Positions 1 through 7,518 of a stretch of 8,450 nt of DNA are shown piece after piece; position 1 is the first letter of the stretch; each line of letters opens with the position of its first letter. The notes below the pieces were generated by a model that was not told the origin of the DNA, ran no database searches, and saw only the letters and a program-made list of their open reading frames with translations. The DNA comes from Dehalococcoidia bacterium (GTDB lineage: Bacteria; Chloroflexota; Dehalococcoidia; GIF9; UBA5620): positions 1 to 8,450 of the forward strand of contig JADHWZ010000092.1 of NCBI GenBank assembly GCA_016783225.1, read 5' to 3'. Both the position numbers and the translations under genes were made by a program.

Positions 1-1886
1 ATGATGGTATTACCCTTTCGCTGGTACTTGACGGTTTGAGGAAGATAGCCTTGATAATCGTTGATTTCCCAGTGCTGCATATCTTTGGAAAACGTTGCTA
101 GTTTGCGATCTCCCTGCTGTTCAATTGTAGCTTTCCTTAGCCGGAACAAAAGGTCTTGCCAATCTCGTCGTCCGGGATCATACAACTCTTCTATAGGCTG
201 AGCTGGGAAAAATGCGGGCAAGGGCCGCTGGGCATATTCATACAGTTGCTTCATAACTGTTCTTGCTAATCGGAGTTCATCATCACTCGGCAGTTCATTA
301 CTATCAAGATGGTTTATGTATAGATGTGAGAACCACTTGAATACAGAGTTATCCTGCGAGAACAGTTTGGCTAGTTTTTCTTTAGCGTCTTCGCTTGGAG
401 CAAAGTGTACATCAAAATCTATTCGTTTTACTCGAGATTTAGCCCACTCCTTCAATCTCGGGCTATTGGAGGAAATCACTACCTGAGGTGAAACATACTG
501 ATCTCGCCACCAGCGTTCCCAGTACGATTTGAAGACTTCTTCAATACCCGGAGTCCGCGACGGGTCGACATCATCGAAGACTAAGGGAAAGGTGGATTCC
601 GTAAGCATTGTGTTGGTAATTCTAGTTTTCGTGAAATCCTGCCTAGACAGGGGTTCTATGATGTTGCCGGTCATTAGCTTCAGCGCAAATCGTAAGAAAG
701 TTGTCTTACCATTTTGAGAAGGACCATAGATGTATAGAAAGCGAGGCCCTCGCGTGTCTATTGTGCCAAATCTTGCTCGCTTAGCTTTCATATATTCGTT
801 GGCGAAAGGCGTTGAGAAAATATACAAAAGAGCCTCAAACATGCTTGTCTTTGCAGATAGTGGGTTGGCCGATTCCCCCAAATCTACCGTGTTGAGATAG
901 GCCTCTATCGACTCTAGCCCCTGGTCAACGGAGACCGAATCAAGGGGTGTCTCGGTGAGTATCTTTAACGGAGTGTCAAGCCCGAGTAGAAGCTCGCCGC
1001 GCTCCCGCGAGAGAATCAGTAGAGGGATACGATGTGTCTCATATACATACCGAATGAAAGCCGAGTTATTGACGTGTACCTTGTTCTGACCGGCGGCTAT
1101 TGGTTTCATAGGTAATAGATGGCGTTCAATCTTCTTCTTGGCTAGTTCCGACTCTGGCAATTGTAGCACAGTAACTCGTTCTTCCTTCGAATCAGTGGCC
1201 TCAACCAGACTGGCAGCTATCTGATGAAAAATACCCCTTATTTCAAGATCTTGGTCCTCAGTAACAGCGCCTTTGAGCCAAACCTCAATCAGTTTCTTTC
1301 TGTCCGTATCTGTGCCTCGTTTAAGCAACTCTTTCAAGTCTTCCATGAACAGGGAACAGCCGTGAAGGTGGGATTGGTAATCTTGGTTGAGCCGGTCAAG
1401 GAGGGGATGTCCGGAAGGGATGTCTAAGTACCAGGCGTAGTTAATCTGCCTTCTCGCTTCCTGAGCAGTAACCGTGAGGTTGGCACTTGTCTGGATTACC
1501 CGCACAAGCTCGGGTCTCTCCAAGATATATAGTTTGGTATGTATTGTGCGGGTGGGAACAAAAATTCGTAGAACGCCTCGCTCTACATATTCTGCCAACC
1601 GGTCTGTGACCTCAACTCCTTTTTGCTCCAGGTCCTTTCTGTAAACCTCAGAAAGGTTTTCACCGACCACTATCTCTATTTCAGAATAGCCGCGTTGGTC
1701 AAAGAATTCTAAGAGAAGGTCCGGGGAAACGACATAGGAGATAGCCCGCATCTTGATGAAACCATCGAAAAGCTCCTCGAAGTCATTTCGTCGGGCAATT
1801 AGGCGCGTTTGCAATGGGGACAGCCCGGCAAAAAGGTCTGCCTGTAAGATACCCTTTTGTTGGAGGTGCTTGGAGCTGCGCGGCAT
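1..1886 (-). CDS. PLD-like nuclease domain fused to P-loop NTPase (SF3/D5-like), partial at left edge
   Basis: The frame is open from ATG at 1886 to the left edge, giving 628 codons with the C-terminus missing. Residues about 35-155 look like a single phospholipase D domain: H116-T-K118 followed by E123 (HxKx4E, with Glu where Asp is usual), then TSANLT at 133-138, matching the small-residue/Asn part of the HKD motif. A linker follows. Residues about 345-500 form a P-loop NTPase: Walker A GPSQNGKTT at 388-396, Walker B LVFDDVD at 435-441, and a sensor-1-like VVISSNS at 469-475. The NGKTT form of Walker A resembles superfamily 3/phage D5 helicases. The PLD part may cut nucleic acid and the NTPase may move or remodel it; both roles are inferred. 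The start is supported by GGAGGGG eight bases upstream. It is the fourth gene of the operon, 26 bp after the ISP enzyme. I know no named family with this exact fusion. Confidence 0.85.
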   Translation of the reverse strand, partial: MPRSSKHLQQKGILQADLFAGLSPLQTRLIARRNDFEELFDGFIKMRAISYVVSPDLLLEFFDQRGYSEIEIVVGENLSEVYRKDLEQKGVEVTDRLAEYVERGVLRIFVPTRTIHTKLYILERPELVRVIQTSANLTVTAQEARRQINYAWYLDIPSGHPLLDRLNQDYQSHLHGCSLFMEDLKELLKRGTDTDRKKLIEVWLKGAVTEDQDLEIRGIFHQIAASLVEATDSKEERVTVLQLPESELAKKKIERHLLPMKPIAAGQNKVHVNNSAFIRYVYETHRIPLLILSRERGELLLGLDTPLKILTETPLDSVSVDQGLESIEAYLNTVDLGESANPLSAKTSMFEALLYIFSTPFANEYMKAKRARFGTIDTRGPRFLYIYGPSQNGKTTFLRFALKLMTGNIIEPLSRQDFTKTRITNTMLTESTFPLVFDDVDPSRTPGIEEVFKSYWERWWRDQYVSPQVVISSNSPRLKEWAKSRVKRIDFDVHFAPSEDAKEKLAKLFSQDNSVFKWFSHLYINHLDSNELPSDDELRLARTVMKQLYEYAQRPLPAFFPAQPIEELYDPGRRDWQDLLFRLRKATIEQQGDRKLATFSKDMQHWEINDYQGYLPQTVKYQRKGNTI

Positions 1887-1894
1887 CCTACTAT

Positions 1895-1901
1895 CCCCTC
1901 C
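1895..1901 (-). promoter_or_regulatory. Ribosome binding site of the PLD-NTPase gene
   Basis: GGAGGGG on the minus strand lies eight bases before ATG 1886. It selects that start over another ATG at 1909, which is in a different frame. It lies in the 26-bp gap after the upstream methylase stop, as expected inside an operon. Confidence 0.7.
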
Positions 1902-1912
1902 GCACTCATTTG

Positions 1913-4900
1913 TTATTCAATCGGCCATGCCGGAATCAGGTCGTCTATCTCTTCCATCAGGCGAATGGTCTCTTTCAATGCTACGATGACCTTCTGGTAG
2001 TGTGTCAGTTCATCATAAGTCAGCGTCCTGCCTTTTCGGTCTTTGAGCCATTTCTGGGCTACTTGATAGCCACCGATGTGAAAATCCCAGACCTTCTGCG
2101 GAACACTTTCAAAATACTGTGCCTTGTTGATGTAGACGCGCTGGTTATTTTCATCGTAGCTTACCTTACCCACGGTGTTAGAGCCGGCTACGGGATAGCC
2201 GGTAATAAGATTATTCAGCGTGGGTGATTCCATGAGGTGCAGGGCTACCAGCTCCGCGCCTTTTCCTGCTAGAGCTTTGAAAAGCTCTTTATCCGAGGTG
2301 AGCGGCAGGCGCGGGAAATCTATCTTGAGGAACTCGGCGTAGCGGGTGCGGTAGGTGGGTGAGTGAAAGACGGCATAGATATAGTTGAAGATATCCTCCG
2401 AACCAACAGTCTGCTCAAGGTCTCCCCTGCCATCTTCAATAAATTTCAGCCCCAGCTTTTCAGATATAACCTTGATGAACTCAGGGTTCAGATTGGGGCG
2501 GCGGTGACTACCATCAAACTGCATCTCGCCCTCAGCAGGGTAGAGGTATAGGGGAAAGATGTAAGAATTTCTATCATGGGAGATACACTTGTATTCGGCT
2601 ATCCTATTGGTACAAAGTGCATGGTTAAAATCTAGGCTTGTAACTTGGCGGGTCGTAGTAAGTGCAAGGTTATCCCCAGCTAGCATATTGCGCATAACCT
2701 CAAAGCGAGCACGTTCAATCACAGCCTCGTGGTAGAAGATAGAACGGTAATCAAAAGGCCGATACAGACATCTAGTGAAGTCTTTTCCCCAAGTGTTATC
2801 TTGGCGAATAGCCTTGCGTGCTTTTGTAACACTCCACCCCTTGTTGTCCACTAGCGCGAAACGTTCCCGAACCTCCTTATCAGTGAGGGCAGTTTCCTGG
2901 AAGGCGGCAACTCGTTTCTTTAGGATTGTTTCATCGAAGTCTAGAACAAAATGGTCTCTAGATGTAACGACAGTTACACTATTAGCAGGGAAAATATCGG
3001 TTACTTTCCAGCCTTGCTCATATTCAGAGCGCAGGTCTTCGTCTCTGGGCACGAAGAAATAGAAAGGACTGTTAGGCACAAGCTCAGCCCAATCTGTGGC
3101 AGTAATGTCTGTTTCAAATAGGGTTTGATATTTACCTTCACGCAATCCCCATAATTCGGCATAATGGACTTTAGCTGCCTCATCTTTCTCTGTCTCCTTA
3201 ACAAAGATGCCGATGGCTACTCCTTGCTGGATATCAAATACGTTATTATCCTTATCACCATCCGGGGCAACCTCTTTTTTCTTCACATTACCATGAAGAT
3301 TAAGAATGTAAATATCGGTAAAGGTGTTCATCAGAGACTGGCGCATGCCGCGGAATGTAGGATTGTCTAAATACGCATGGTTGGTAATAAAGCCTAAGAC
3401 ACCCTGTCCAGTACATTCTATACGCCACTGCCCAAAGCGGATGAACTTCACATAGTCATCTTGGAGCATTTTGGGGTTCTTTTCTCCCAGTGGCTTGCCA
3501 TCAACAATCTTGTATCCCTTTACTATCTCGTGCCCATCTTTATCAAAGACTCCATTTATGAGCTCCGTAATCCATTTACCCGTATTTGCTGGGATTCCCG
3601 AATACGGTGGATTACCCAGTACCACCATAATTGGCTTCTCTTTCTTGATTTCAGCTGCAGCATTGGCTTCATCCACGATATACTCATTAAAGCCAGCCAG
3701 TAGCTCAGATTTTTTGAATGCTTCTTCAAGAGTATTGGTCAGGTAAATACCCAGCCGCTCATCACTCTGGAACTTATAGCCTGTCTCCTGGAGTAAAAGC
3801 CCCAGTTTGAGATGAGCGACAGCATAAGGAGCCATGAGCAGCTCAAAGCCAAAGATGCGTGGCAGGAGCTTCTCTGCTACGTAGTTGTTCCACATACCCT
3901 GTTGCCCCTTGCCGATGTTAGCCTGGTAAATCTCGTTTATCACCATATAGAGAAACGTTGCCGTGCCCACCGCCGGGTCGAGGATAAGCGTTTTTTCATC
4001 CGCTAGCCCCTGCGGCTTGTTAAAGCGAGTTTTCAGCAGATGGTCAATAGAACGCACGATGTAGGAGACCACCGACTCCGGCGTGTAGTACACTCCGCGC
4101 ATCTCCCGTATCTTCTCGTCGTATTCCTTCAGGAAGGTCTCATAAAAGTGCACCACCGGGTCTTCCTTGCCACTGTGCTTGCCGAAGTCCTTCAGGACCG
4201 CCTCCATATCCGCCTGAGCTAATACCTGTGCCAGGTCATCAACTAACCAAGCAATACGGTCATCGAGGTCGTAGCCGGCGATGTATTGAAACAGCTTTCT
4301 CAGGAAGGGGTTAGTCCTGGGCAGATTTTGAGCGGCATCGAGACGGGTAAATGCCGAACCATTCTTGGATGTGCAGCGAGCGGCAAAAAGGCCGTAGGCA
4401 ATTGTCTGGGCATACATATCGGCAAAATACTCAGCCGATAAATCAGGAATGAGGTTATCACGGAAAGCAGCTAGCTGGGTGTGCAGACTGCCGCCTTCCG
4501 GCTCATTCTTAAAGGCGTTAATGGTGAGATTCCGGATGAGGTGTGCCTGCCGGGCCATACGTTGGGCAAGCTCCCTGGGTGTACCCACGCCCTCGGCTTT
4601 GTGGGACAGGAAATTATTGAAAAGCTCAGCAACAGCCTCTGTGCCCGCCTTGTCTCGCCTGATTTTGCCATCTTTAGCCGGATTTCCTAGGCGAGCCTTG
4701 AGACGGCACTCGCCATCCACATACCAGCGAAACTCAAGATAATCGGTAAGAATCAGGTTTGTGAGTGAATCACGGTAGCGTCTTAACTGTTCCGATTTCT
4801 CTGCTTCGTCCAGGCTTTTGCCGATGTCCTTGGCCTCGATATAGCCAACGGTGACCGAGCCTTTTCTGAGGATGAAATCAGGAGCGCCGCACTCAATATG

Positions 4901-5053
4901 TTTTGGCTCGTTGGTGGCAACGACACCTGCGGAAAAGTCTTCTATAAATGCCTTAAGCGCCGGGCGGTGGGTGTGTTCAGTAGCATCGCCAGCCGCCAGT
5001 GCCTTTTCAATATCGTGTATGTAGCTTTGAATGGATTTTAACTCATCGCTCAT
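1913..5053 (-). CDS. Type ISP-like restriction-modification enzyme (nuclease + N6-adenine methyltransferase + specificity domain), no helicase
   Basis: A 1046-residue single-chain enzyme. The N-terminus carries a PD-(D/E)xK nuclease signature: GAPDF with D59, then YIEAK with E73 and K75. A helical connector (about 150-315) leads to a gamma-type N6-adenine methyltransferase: motif X-like GVYYTPESVVSYIV (320-333), motif I DPAVGTATFL (359-368; SAM binding) and catalytic motif IV NPPY (481-484). The C-terminal half, with stretches such as GFITNHAYLDNPTFRGMRQS (554-573) and a late RRPNLN block, resembles the specificity region of type ISP enzymes. Known ISP enzymes such as LlaGI are about 1,500-1,600 residues and carry an SF2 helicase between nuclease and methylase; none is visible here, so the layout is closer to type IIG. 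It should methylate adenine in a specific site and cut unmodified DNA; the site cannot be read from sequence. ATG 5053 follows the toxin stop by 8 bp with only a weak, very close AGGA, suggesting translational coupling. Confidence 0.92.
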   Translation of the reverse strand: MSDELKSIQSYIHDIEKALAAGDATEHTHRPALKAFIEDFSAGVVATNEPKHIECGAPDFILRKGSVTVGYIEAKDIGKSLDEAEKSEQLRRYRDSLTNLILTDYLEFRWYVDGECRLKARLGNPAKDGKIRRDKAGTEAVAELFNNFLSHKAEGVGTPRELAQRMARQAHLIRNLTINAFKNEPEGGSLHTQLAAFRDNLIPDLSAEYFADMYAQTIAYGLFAARCTSKNGSAFTRLDAAQNLPRTNPFLRKLFQYIAGYDLDDRIAWLVDDLAQVLAQADMEAVLKDFGKHSGKEDPVVHFYETFLKEYDEKIREMRGVYYTPESVVSYIVRSIDHLLKTRFNKPQGLADEKTLILDPAVGTATFLYMVINEIYQANIGKGQQGMWNNYVAEKLLPRIFGFELLMAPYAVAHLKLGLLLQETGYKFQSDERLGIYLTNTLEEAFKKSELLAGFNEYIVDEANAAAEIKKEKPIMVVLGNPPYSGIPANTGKWITELINGVFDKDGHEIVKGYKIVDGKPLGEKNPKMLQDDYVKFIRFGQWRIECTGQGVLGFITNHAYLDNPTFRGMRQSLMNTFTDIYILNLHGNVKKKEVAPDGDKDNNVFDIQQGVAIGIFVKETEKDEAAKVHYAELWGLREGKYQTLFETDITATDWAELVPNSPFYFFVPRDEDLRSEYEQGWKVTDIFPANSVTVVTSRDHFVLDFDETILKKRVAAFQETALTDKEVRERFALVDNKGWSVTKARKAIRQDNTWGKDFTRCLYRPFDYRSIFYHEAVIERARFEVMRNMLAGDNLALTTTRQVTSLDFNHALCTNRIAEYKCISHDRNSYIFPLYLYPAEGEMQFDGSHRRPNLNPEFIKVISEKLGLKFIEDGRGDLEQTVGSEDIFNYIYAVFHSPTYRTRYAEFLKIDFPRLPLTSDKELFKALAGKGAELVALHLMESPTLNNLITGYPVAGSNTVGKVSYDENNQRVYINKAQYFESVPQKVWDFHIGGYQVAQKWLKDRKGRTLTYDELTHYQKVIVALKETIRLMEEIDDLIPAWPIE

Positions 5054-5061
5054 TTCCTGTC

Positions 5062-5334
5062 CTATTGACGGTAGGTTGTCTCGCTTCTGCGCGCCACTTG
5101 CAAAATCAATATTAAATTGTCGCTGTCACACACTTCATAGACTACACGGTAACTGCCCACCCTGATGCGGTAAGCCTTCTCTACGCCCTTTATCTTCCTG
5201 ACTCCCTGAGGGCGAGGTTCTTTTGCTAGGCTCCTAACGGCGTCTCGTAATCGCTCAAAATCCTGCCTTCGTATTCGGCCTTTGAGTTTCTCTAATTCGC
5301 GGTCGGCAGCCGGTGAGACTTCGATTCTATACAC
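5062..5334 (-). CDS. RelE/ParE-family toxin
   Basis: A 90-residue protein with the compact RelE/ParE fold pattern: an N-terminal strand (MYRIEVSPAA), two helices (about 11-38), then PRPQGVRKIKG (40-50), the hallmark YRIRVGSYRVVYEV (55-68), and a C-terminal basic ARRSETTYR (81-89). Arg56, Arg63, Arg82/83 and Tyr88 sit where RelE-type mRNases have functional residues, but the alignment is by eye. Family members either cut mRNA at the ribosome (RelE) or poison gyrase (ParE); which applies here is unknown. It starts with GTG at 5334, inside the last codons of the antitoxin (8-bp overlap), so translation is likely coupled. The restriction-modification gene follows 8 bp downstream. Confidence 0.9.
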   Translation of the reverse strand: MYRIEVSPAADRELEKLKGRIRRQDFERLRDAVRSLAKEPRPQGVRKIKGVEKAYRIRVGSYRVVYEVCDSDNLILILQVARRSETTYRQ

Positions 5335-5602
5335 GCTTTACCCCGGCAGCTCCTTCGCGGCGGTCTATTGATTCTTCTATCTCCCGTTCGGCTTCAGCCC
5401 AGGGGCGGCCACCCTTCTCTTTCCATTCAGTCCTGGCGGCTGAGATAGCAGGTAAAAGTTCGGCATCTTCACGACTTTCCAGCCATTCACTAACAGCATC
5501 AGCGATGATTTCGCTGGCCGGCATATGTCGTCTCGCTGCTTCAACCTTCAGATATGTGTAAAGGTCTTCGTTATGAAACACGACAGTCATCTTTCTACTC
5601 AT
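5327..5602 (-). CDS. Ribbon-helix-helix antitoxin
   Basis: A 91-residue protein partnering the downstream toxin. Residues 5-9 (MTVVF) form a likely DNA-contacting beta strand, residues 12-25 helix A, and PASEIIADAVSEWLES (28-43) helix B: the ribbon-helix-helix (CopG/MetJ-Arc) pattern. The charged C-terminal half (about 55-85, rich in Glu and Arg) is probably the toxin-wrapping region. An in-frame start exists upstream at 5671, but ATG 5602 is preferred: it has a strong GGAGGTG four bases upstream and is followed at once by the RHH strand. The 5671 start would lie in the -35 box of the promoter, upstream of the expected transcript start. RHH antitoxins usually repress their own promoter, and inverted repeats are present there. 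Confidence 0.88.
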   Translation of the reverse strand: MSRKMTVVFHNEDLYTYLKVEAARRHMPASEIIADAVSEWLESREDAELLPAISAARTEWKEKGGRPWAEAEREIEESIDRREGAAGVKRV

Positions 5603-5606
5603 ATTA

Positions 5607-5613
5607 CACCTCC
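5607..5613 (-). promoter_or_regulatory. Ribosome binding site of the antitoxin gene
   Basis: GGAGGTG on the minus strand, four bases before ATG 5602. It is the best Shine-Dalgarno in the operon and fixes the antitoxin start, ruling out the longer reading from 5671. It fits the usual pattern of antitoxin made in excess over a toxin whose own site is weaker. Confidence 0.75.
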
Positions 5614-5626
5614 AAGACATAGATAC

Positions 5627-5653
5627 ATACAGACGTATTAGTATTGTAACAAT
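5627..5653 (-). promoter_or_regulatory. Putative antitoxin operator (two inverted repeats)
   Basis: Two short palindromes flank the expected transcription start. ATTGT-A-ACAAT (5643-5653) is perfect with a one-base centre and covers the -10 box. ATAC-AGAC-GTAT (5627-5638) is perfect with a four-base spacer and covers the start region. The antitoxin is an RHH protein, a class that binds such repeats as dimers, so this is a plausible autorepression site. Binding is inferred; AT-rich short palindromes can arise by chance. Confidence 0.4.
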
Positions 5654-5671
5654 GACCGGACCGAATGTCAA
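5643..5671 (-). promoter_or_regulatory. Sigma-70-type promoter of the defence operon
   Basis: On the minus strand, a perfect -35 TTGACA (5666-5671) is separated by 17 bases from -10 TACAAT (5643-5648), one mismatch from consensus. Transcription would begin near 5636, leaving a leader of about 34 bases before ATG 5602. It is the only strong promoter seen for the four-gene operon, and gaps inside the operon are 26 bp or less. Confidence 0.75.
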
Positions 5672-5809
5672 GGTTCGAATTTAACAAAGTAGCGTTTCGT
5701 GTGATCAATAACAAAATGAGGTTATGAATGACCCTCTAGATTCGGCCTCCATTTCTGACACTACCTGAGAGATTGATAATGGGGGGCTAATTCGTTGTTG
5801 TCTGACAGC

Positions 5810-7480
5810 CTAGCCAAGAGTGACGCGGATATAGAAAACCTGAGAGTATTGCTCGTTACTTGCGAAAGAGTCTTTACCATACCAAGGAGAAATATCTGTT
5901 TTACTTACTCTCGTTCCTATTTGATACTCACCGGGACTGAGTCTAATCTCCTCCTTGGTATACTTAGTGATGCCTCCGACCGGTAGGATGATATACTCTA
6001 TGGCGTTGGGGTGGGGTCTGAGATACACCACCTCGGTATCATGTCCCTTGAACAGCACGAGCAGTGTATACGGCGTGCCATTCCTTACTTCGATGACTGC
6101 TGTTCCCCCAGCGGCAATGGTTCCCTCGCTGGTTGCTGAAGGAAGGGTTCCGTGCTCCCCGCCAAGGATCAGCGCTATTCCAATATCCACCATCGATTGT
6201 TTTGTTTCTGTTATGTAATCGCTTTCGCTGTGGTAGTCCAGGATGGCCGCATACAGCCTTAAGGCGCTTTCACTCACACCCAGTTTAGCGGCATTATCGC
6301 AAAGGCACTTTGCTGGGATACCTGCGAGAATTTCTCCTTTCTCCCATGAAGCCCAAACAGTGTCTGGGTAGTCGCTCAGAATAGTGACATATTTCTCCAC
6401 AGTCTCATCGTATTTCTCCTCTGCTTGAAGCTGCTGAGCCCAGAGGTAGTGGCACCGTGGTATCGCTTCTCTGGCCTCTTCCAACCTAGCGATCTGGTAG
6501 CTTTCAATGGCCTCCGGGTATCTTCCTTCGCTCTCAAGCATGTTACCATACTCGTAGGCGCACTGAGGTAATAGCTCGAACTTCACGTCATGCATCTGCG
6601 CTCCCACTGCCACTTCATCCGAGAGCTTGCTCATGAATTTCTGATAAATCTGGAAAGCTCTGCCCCACTGTTTCTCCTGTTCAAATTCAGATGCCCTGGT
6701 GAGGTAAACCTTGGCTAGCTTCCTCCTCACCGATTCAGCCATCCAGCTCTGTGGCCAGTACTCCAAAACAGCTTCATAGTTTTCTATTGCGGAATCAAGC
6801 TCTCCTTCCTCTTCCTCCTGTTGGGCAAGACTATAGTAGCAATCTAATATATCATCGCTTTGCTGGAGCCTGGAAGCGGTCTCACTATCTGGATACTCGT
6901 CGAGCACAAGGCCGTATTTATCCATGGCGTCCGCATAATTCCCCTCATCGAAGAGATAGTCTCCCCACCTCTCGAAGCACCACGGAATCTTTTCCCTGGC
7001 GTCGCTAGCGTAGTTGTATTTTGTCTGCGGGTACTGGGCAACGACCAGTTCATATTTTTCCACAGCAGACTGGTAATCGTGCTTCTCCCGCACGAGATAC
7101 TGTGCCCACCTAATGTAAGTCAGCGGGATTTCGCCCTCCTCTGTTATGTCTCGAGCGACGTTTGTACCAGGATACTGCCCCACCATTATTTCCAGTTTTT
7201 CAATGGCGGGCCCATAGTTATTCTCCCTTATCAAATCGCGTGACCAAAAGTAGTAAGAAATTGCAATCATGTCCCTGGCGTGAGAGTTTTCCCAGCTGCC
7301 GGGGTACTGGTCGCAGATATTCTGGCAAGCTTCAATGGCAGCCGCGTAGTCCTCGGCCACAAGCAGTTCATTAGCCTGATCCAAGAGTACTCTGGATGGG
7401 GACACCGGCTGGGCGTGGCACCCTGCTGCCAGCATCACCACTGCAGTAAGTAAAGCCGCCAAAACCAGAAGCCTTTTCAT
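5810..7480 (-). CDS. Tetratricopeptide-repeat lipoprotein with C-terminal beta domain
   Basis: A 556-residue exported lipoprotein. Residues 1-20 are a signal peptide (MKR, then a hydrophobic run) ending in lipobox LAAG-C21, so the mature protein should be lipid-anchored on the outside of the membrane. Residues about 30-415 hold eight or nine TPR-like units with the recurring pattern W/Y..YL....Y..A.EKYE.V...YP.T, seen clearly at about 125-151, 170-197, 215-243 and 345-373. A Gly/Ser/Thr-rich linker (about 440-460) leads to a beta-rich domain (461-556) beginning AVIEVRNGTPYTLLVLF, a style I associate with Chloroflexota lipoproteins. TPRs mediate protein binding; the partner is unknown. ATG 7480 is preferred over TTG 7510, which would lie almost at the predicted transcript start and add ten residues before the signal peptide. 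The Shine-Dalgarno is poor (AGGA directly abutting ATG). It does not appear related to the defence operon downstream. Confidence 0.85.
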   Translation of the reverse strand: MKRLLVLAALLTAVVMLAAGCHAQPVSPSRVLLDQANELLVAEDYAAAIEACQNICDQYPGSWENSHARDMIAISYYFWSRDLIRENNYGPAIEKLEIMVGQYPGTNVARDITEEGEIPLTYIRWAQYLVREKHDYQSAVEKYELVVAQYPQTKYNYASDAREKIPWCFERWGDYLFDEGNYADAMDKYGLVLDEYPDSETASRLQQSDDILDCYYSLAQQEEEEGELDSAIENYEAVLEYWPQSWMAESVRRKLAKVYLTRASEFEQEKQWGRAFQIYQKFMSKLSDEVAVGAQMHDVKFELLPQCAYEYGNMLESEGRYPEAIESYQIARLEEAREAIPRCHYLWAQQLQAEEKYDETVEKYVTILSDYPDTVWASWEKGEILAGIPAKCLCDNAAKLGVSESALRLYAAILDYHSESDYITETKQSMVDIGIALILGGEHGTLPSATSEGTIAAGGTAVIEVRNGTPYTLLVLFKGHDTEVVYLRPHPNAIEYIILPVGGITKYTKEEIRLSPGEYQIGTRVSKTDISPWYGKDSFASNEQYSQVFYIRVTLG

Positions 7481-7518
7481 TCCTATATCAACAACTCTAG
7501 AATTTGACAAGTGCCCAT

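Noticed and set aside
1887..1909. Alternative ATG at 1909 for the gene after the ISP enzyme
   Set aside because: It is in a different frame from the long PLD-NTPase reading, and the Shine-Dalgarno at 1895-1901 points to ATG 1886.
1814..2227. Plus-strand open frame of 137 codons
   Set aside because: Lies antisense over the well-supported ISP enzyme and PLD-NTPase genes; composition shows no recognisable protein and no good ribosome site was seen.
5603..5671. Extended N-terminus for the antitoxin starting at 5671
   Set aside because: It would start within the -35 box, upstream of the transcript start, while ATG 5602 has a strong Shine-Dalgarno and begins the RHH strand.
5754..5807. Direct repeat TCTGACA at 5754-5760 and 5801-5807 as a target-site duplication marking insertion of the defence operon
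   Set aside because: Both copies lie on the same side of the operon, so they cannot flank it; seven bases is within chance.
5785..5815. GGCTA/TAGCC pairing as a terminator for the TPR gene
   Set aside because: A five-base stem with a 21-base loop that overlaps the gene's end and lacks a T-run.
6860..7243. Plus-strand open frame of 127 codons
   Set aside because: Antisense shadow of the TPR repeats; it has no domain features, while the minus frame has clear repeats and a signal peptide.
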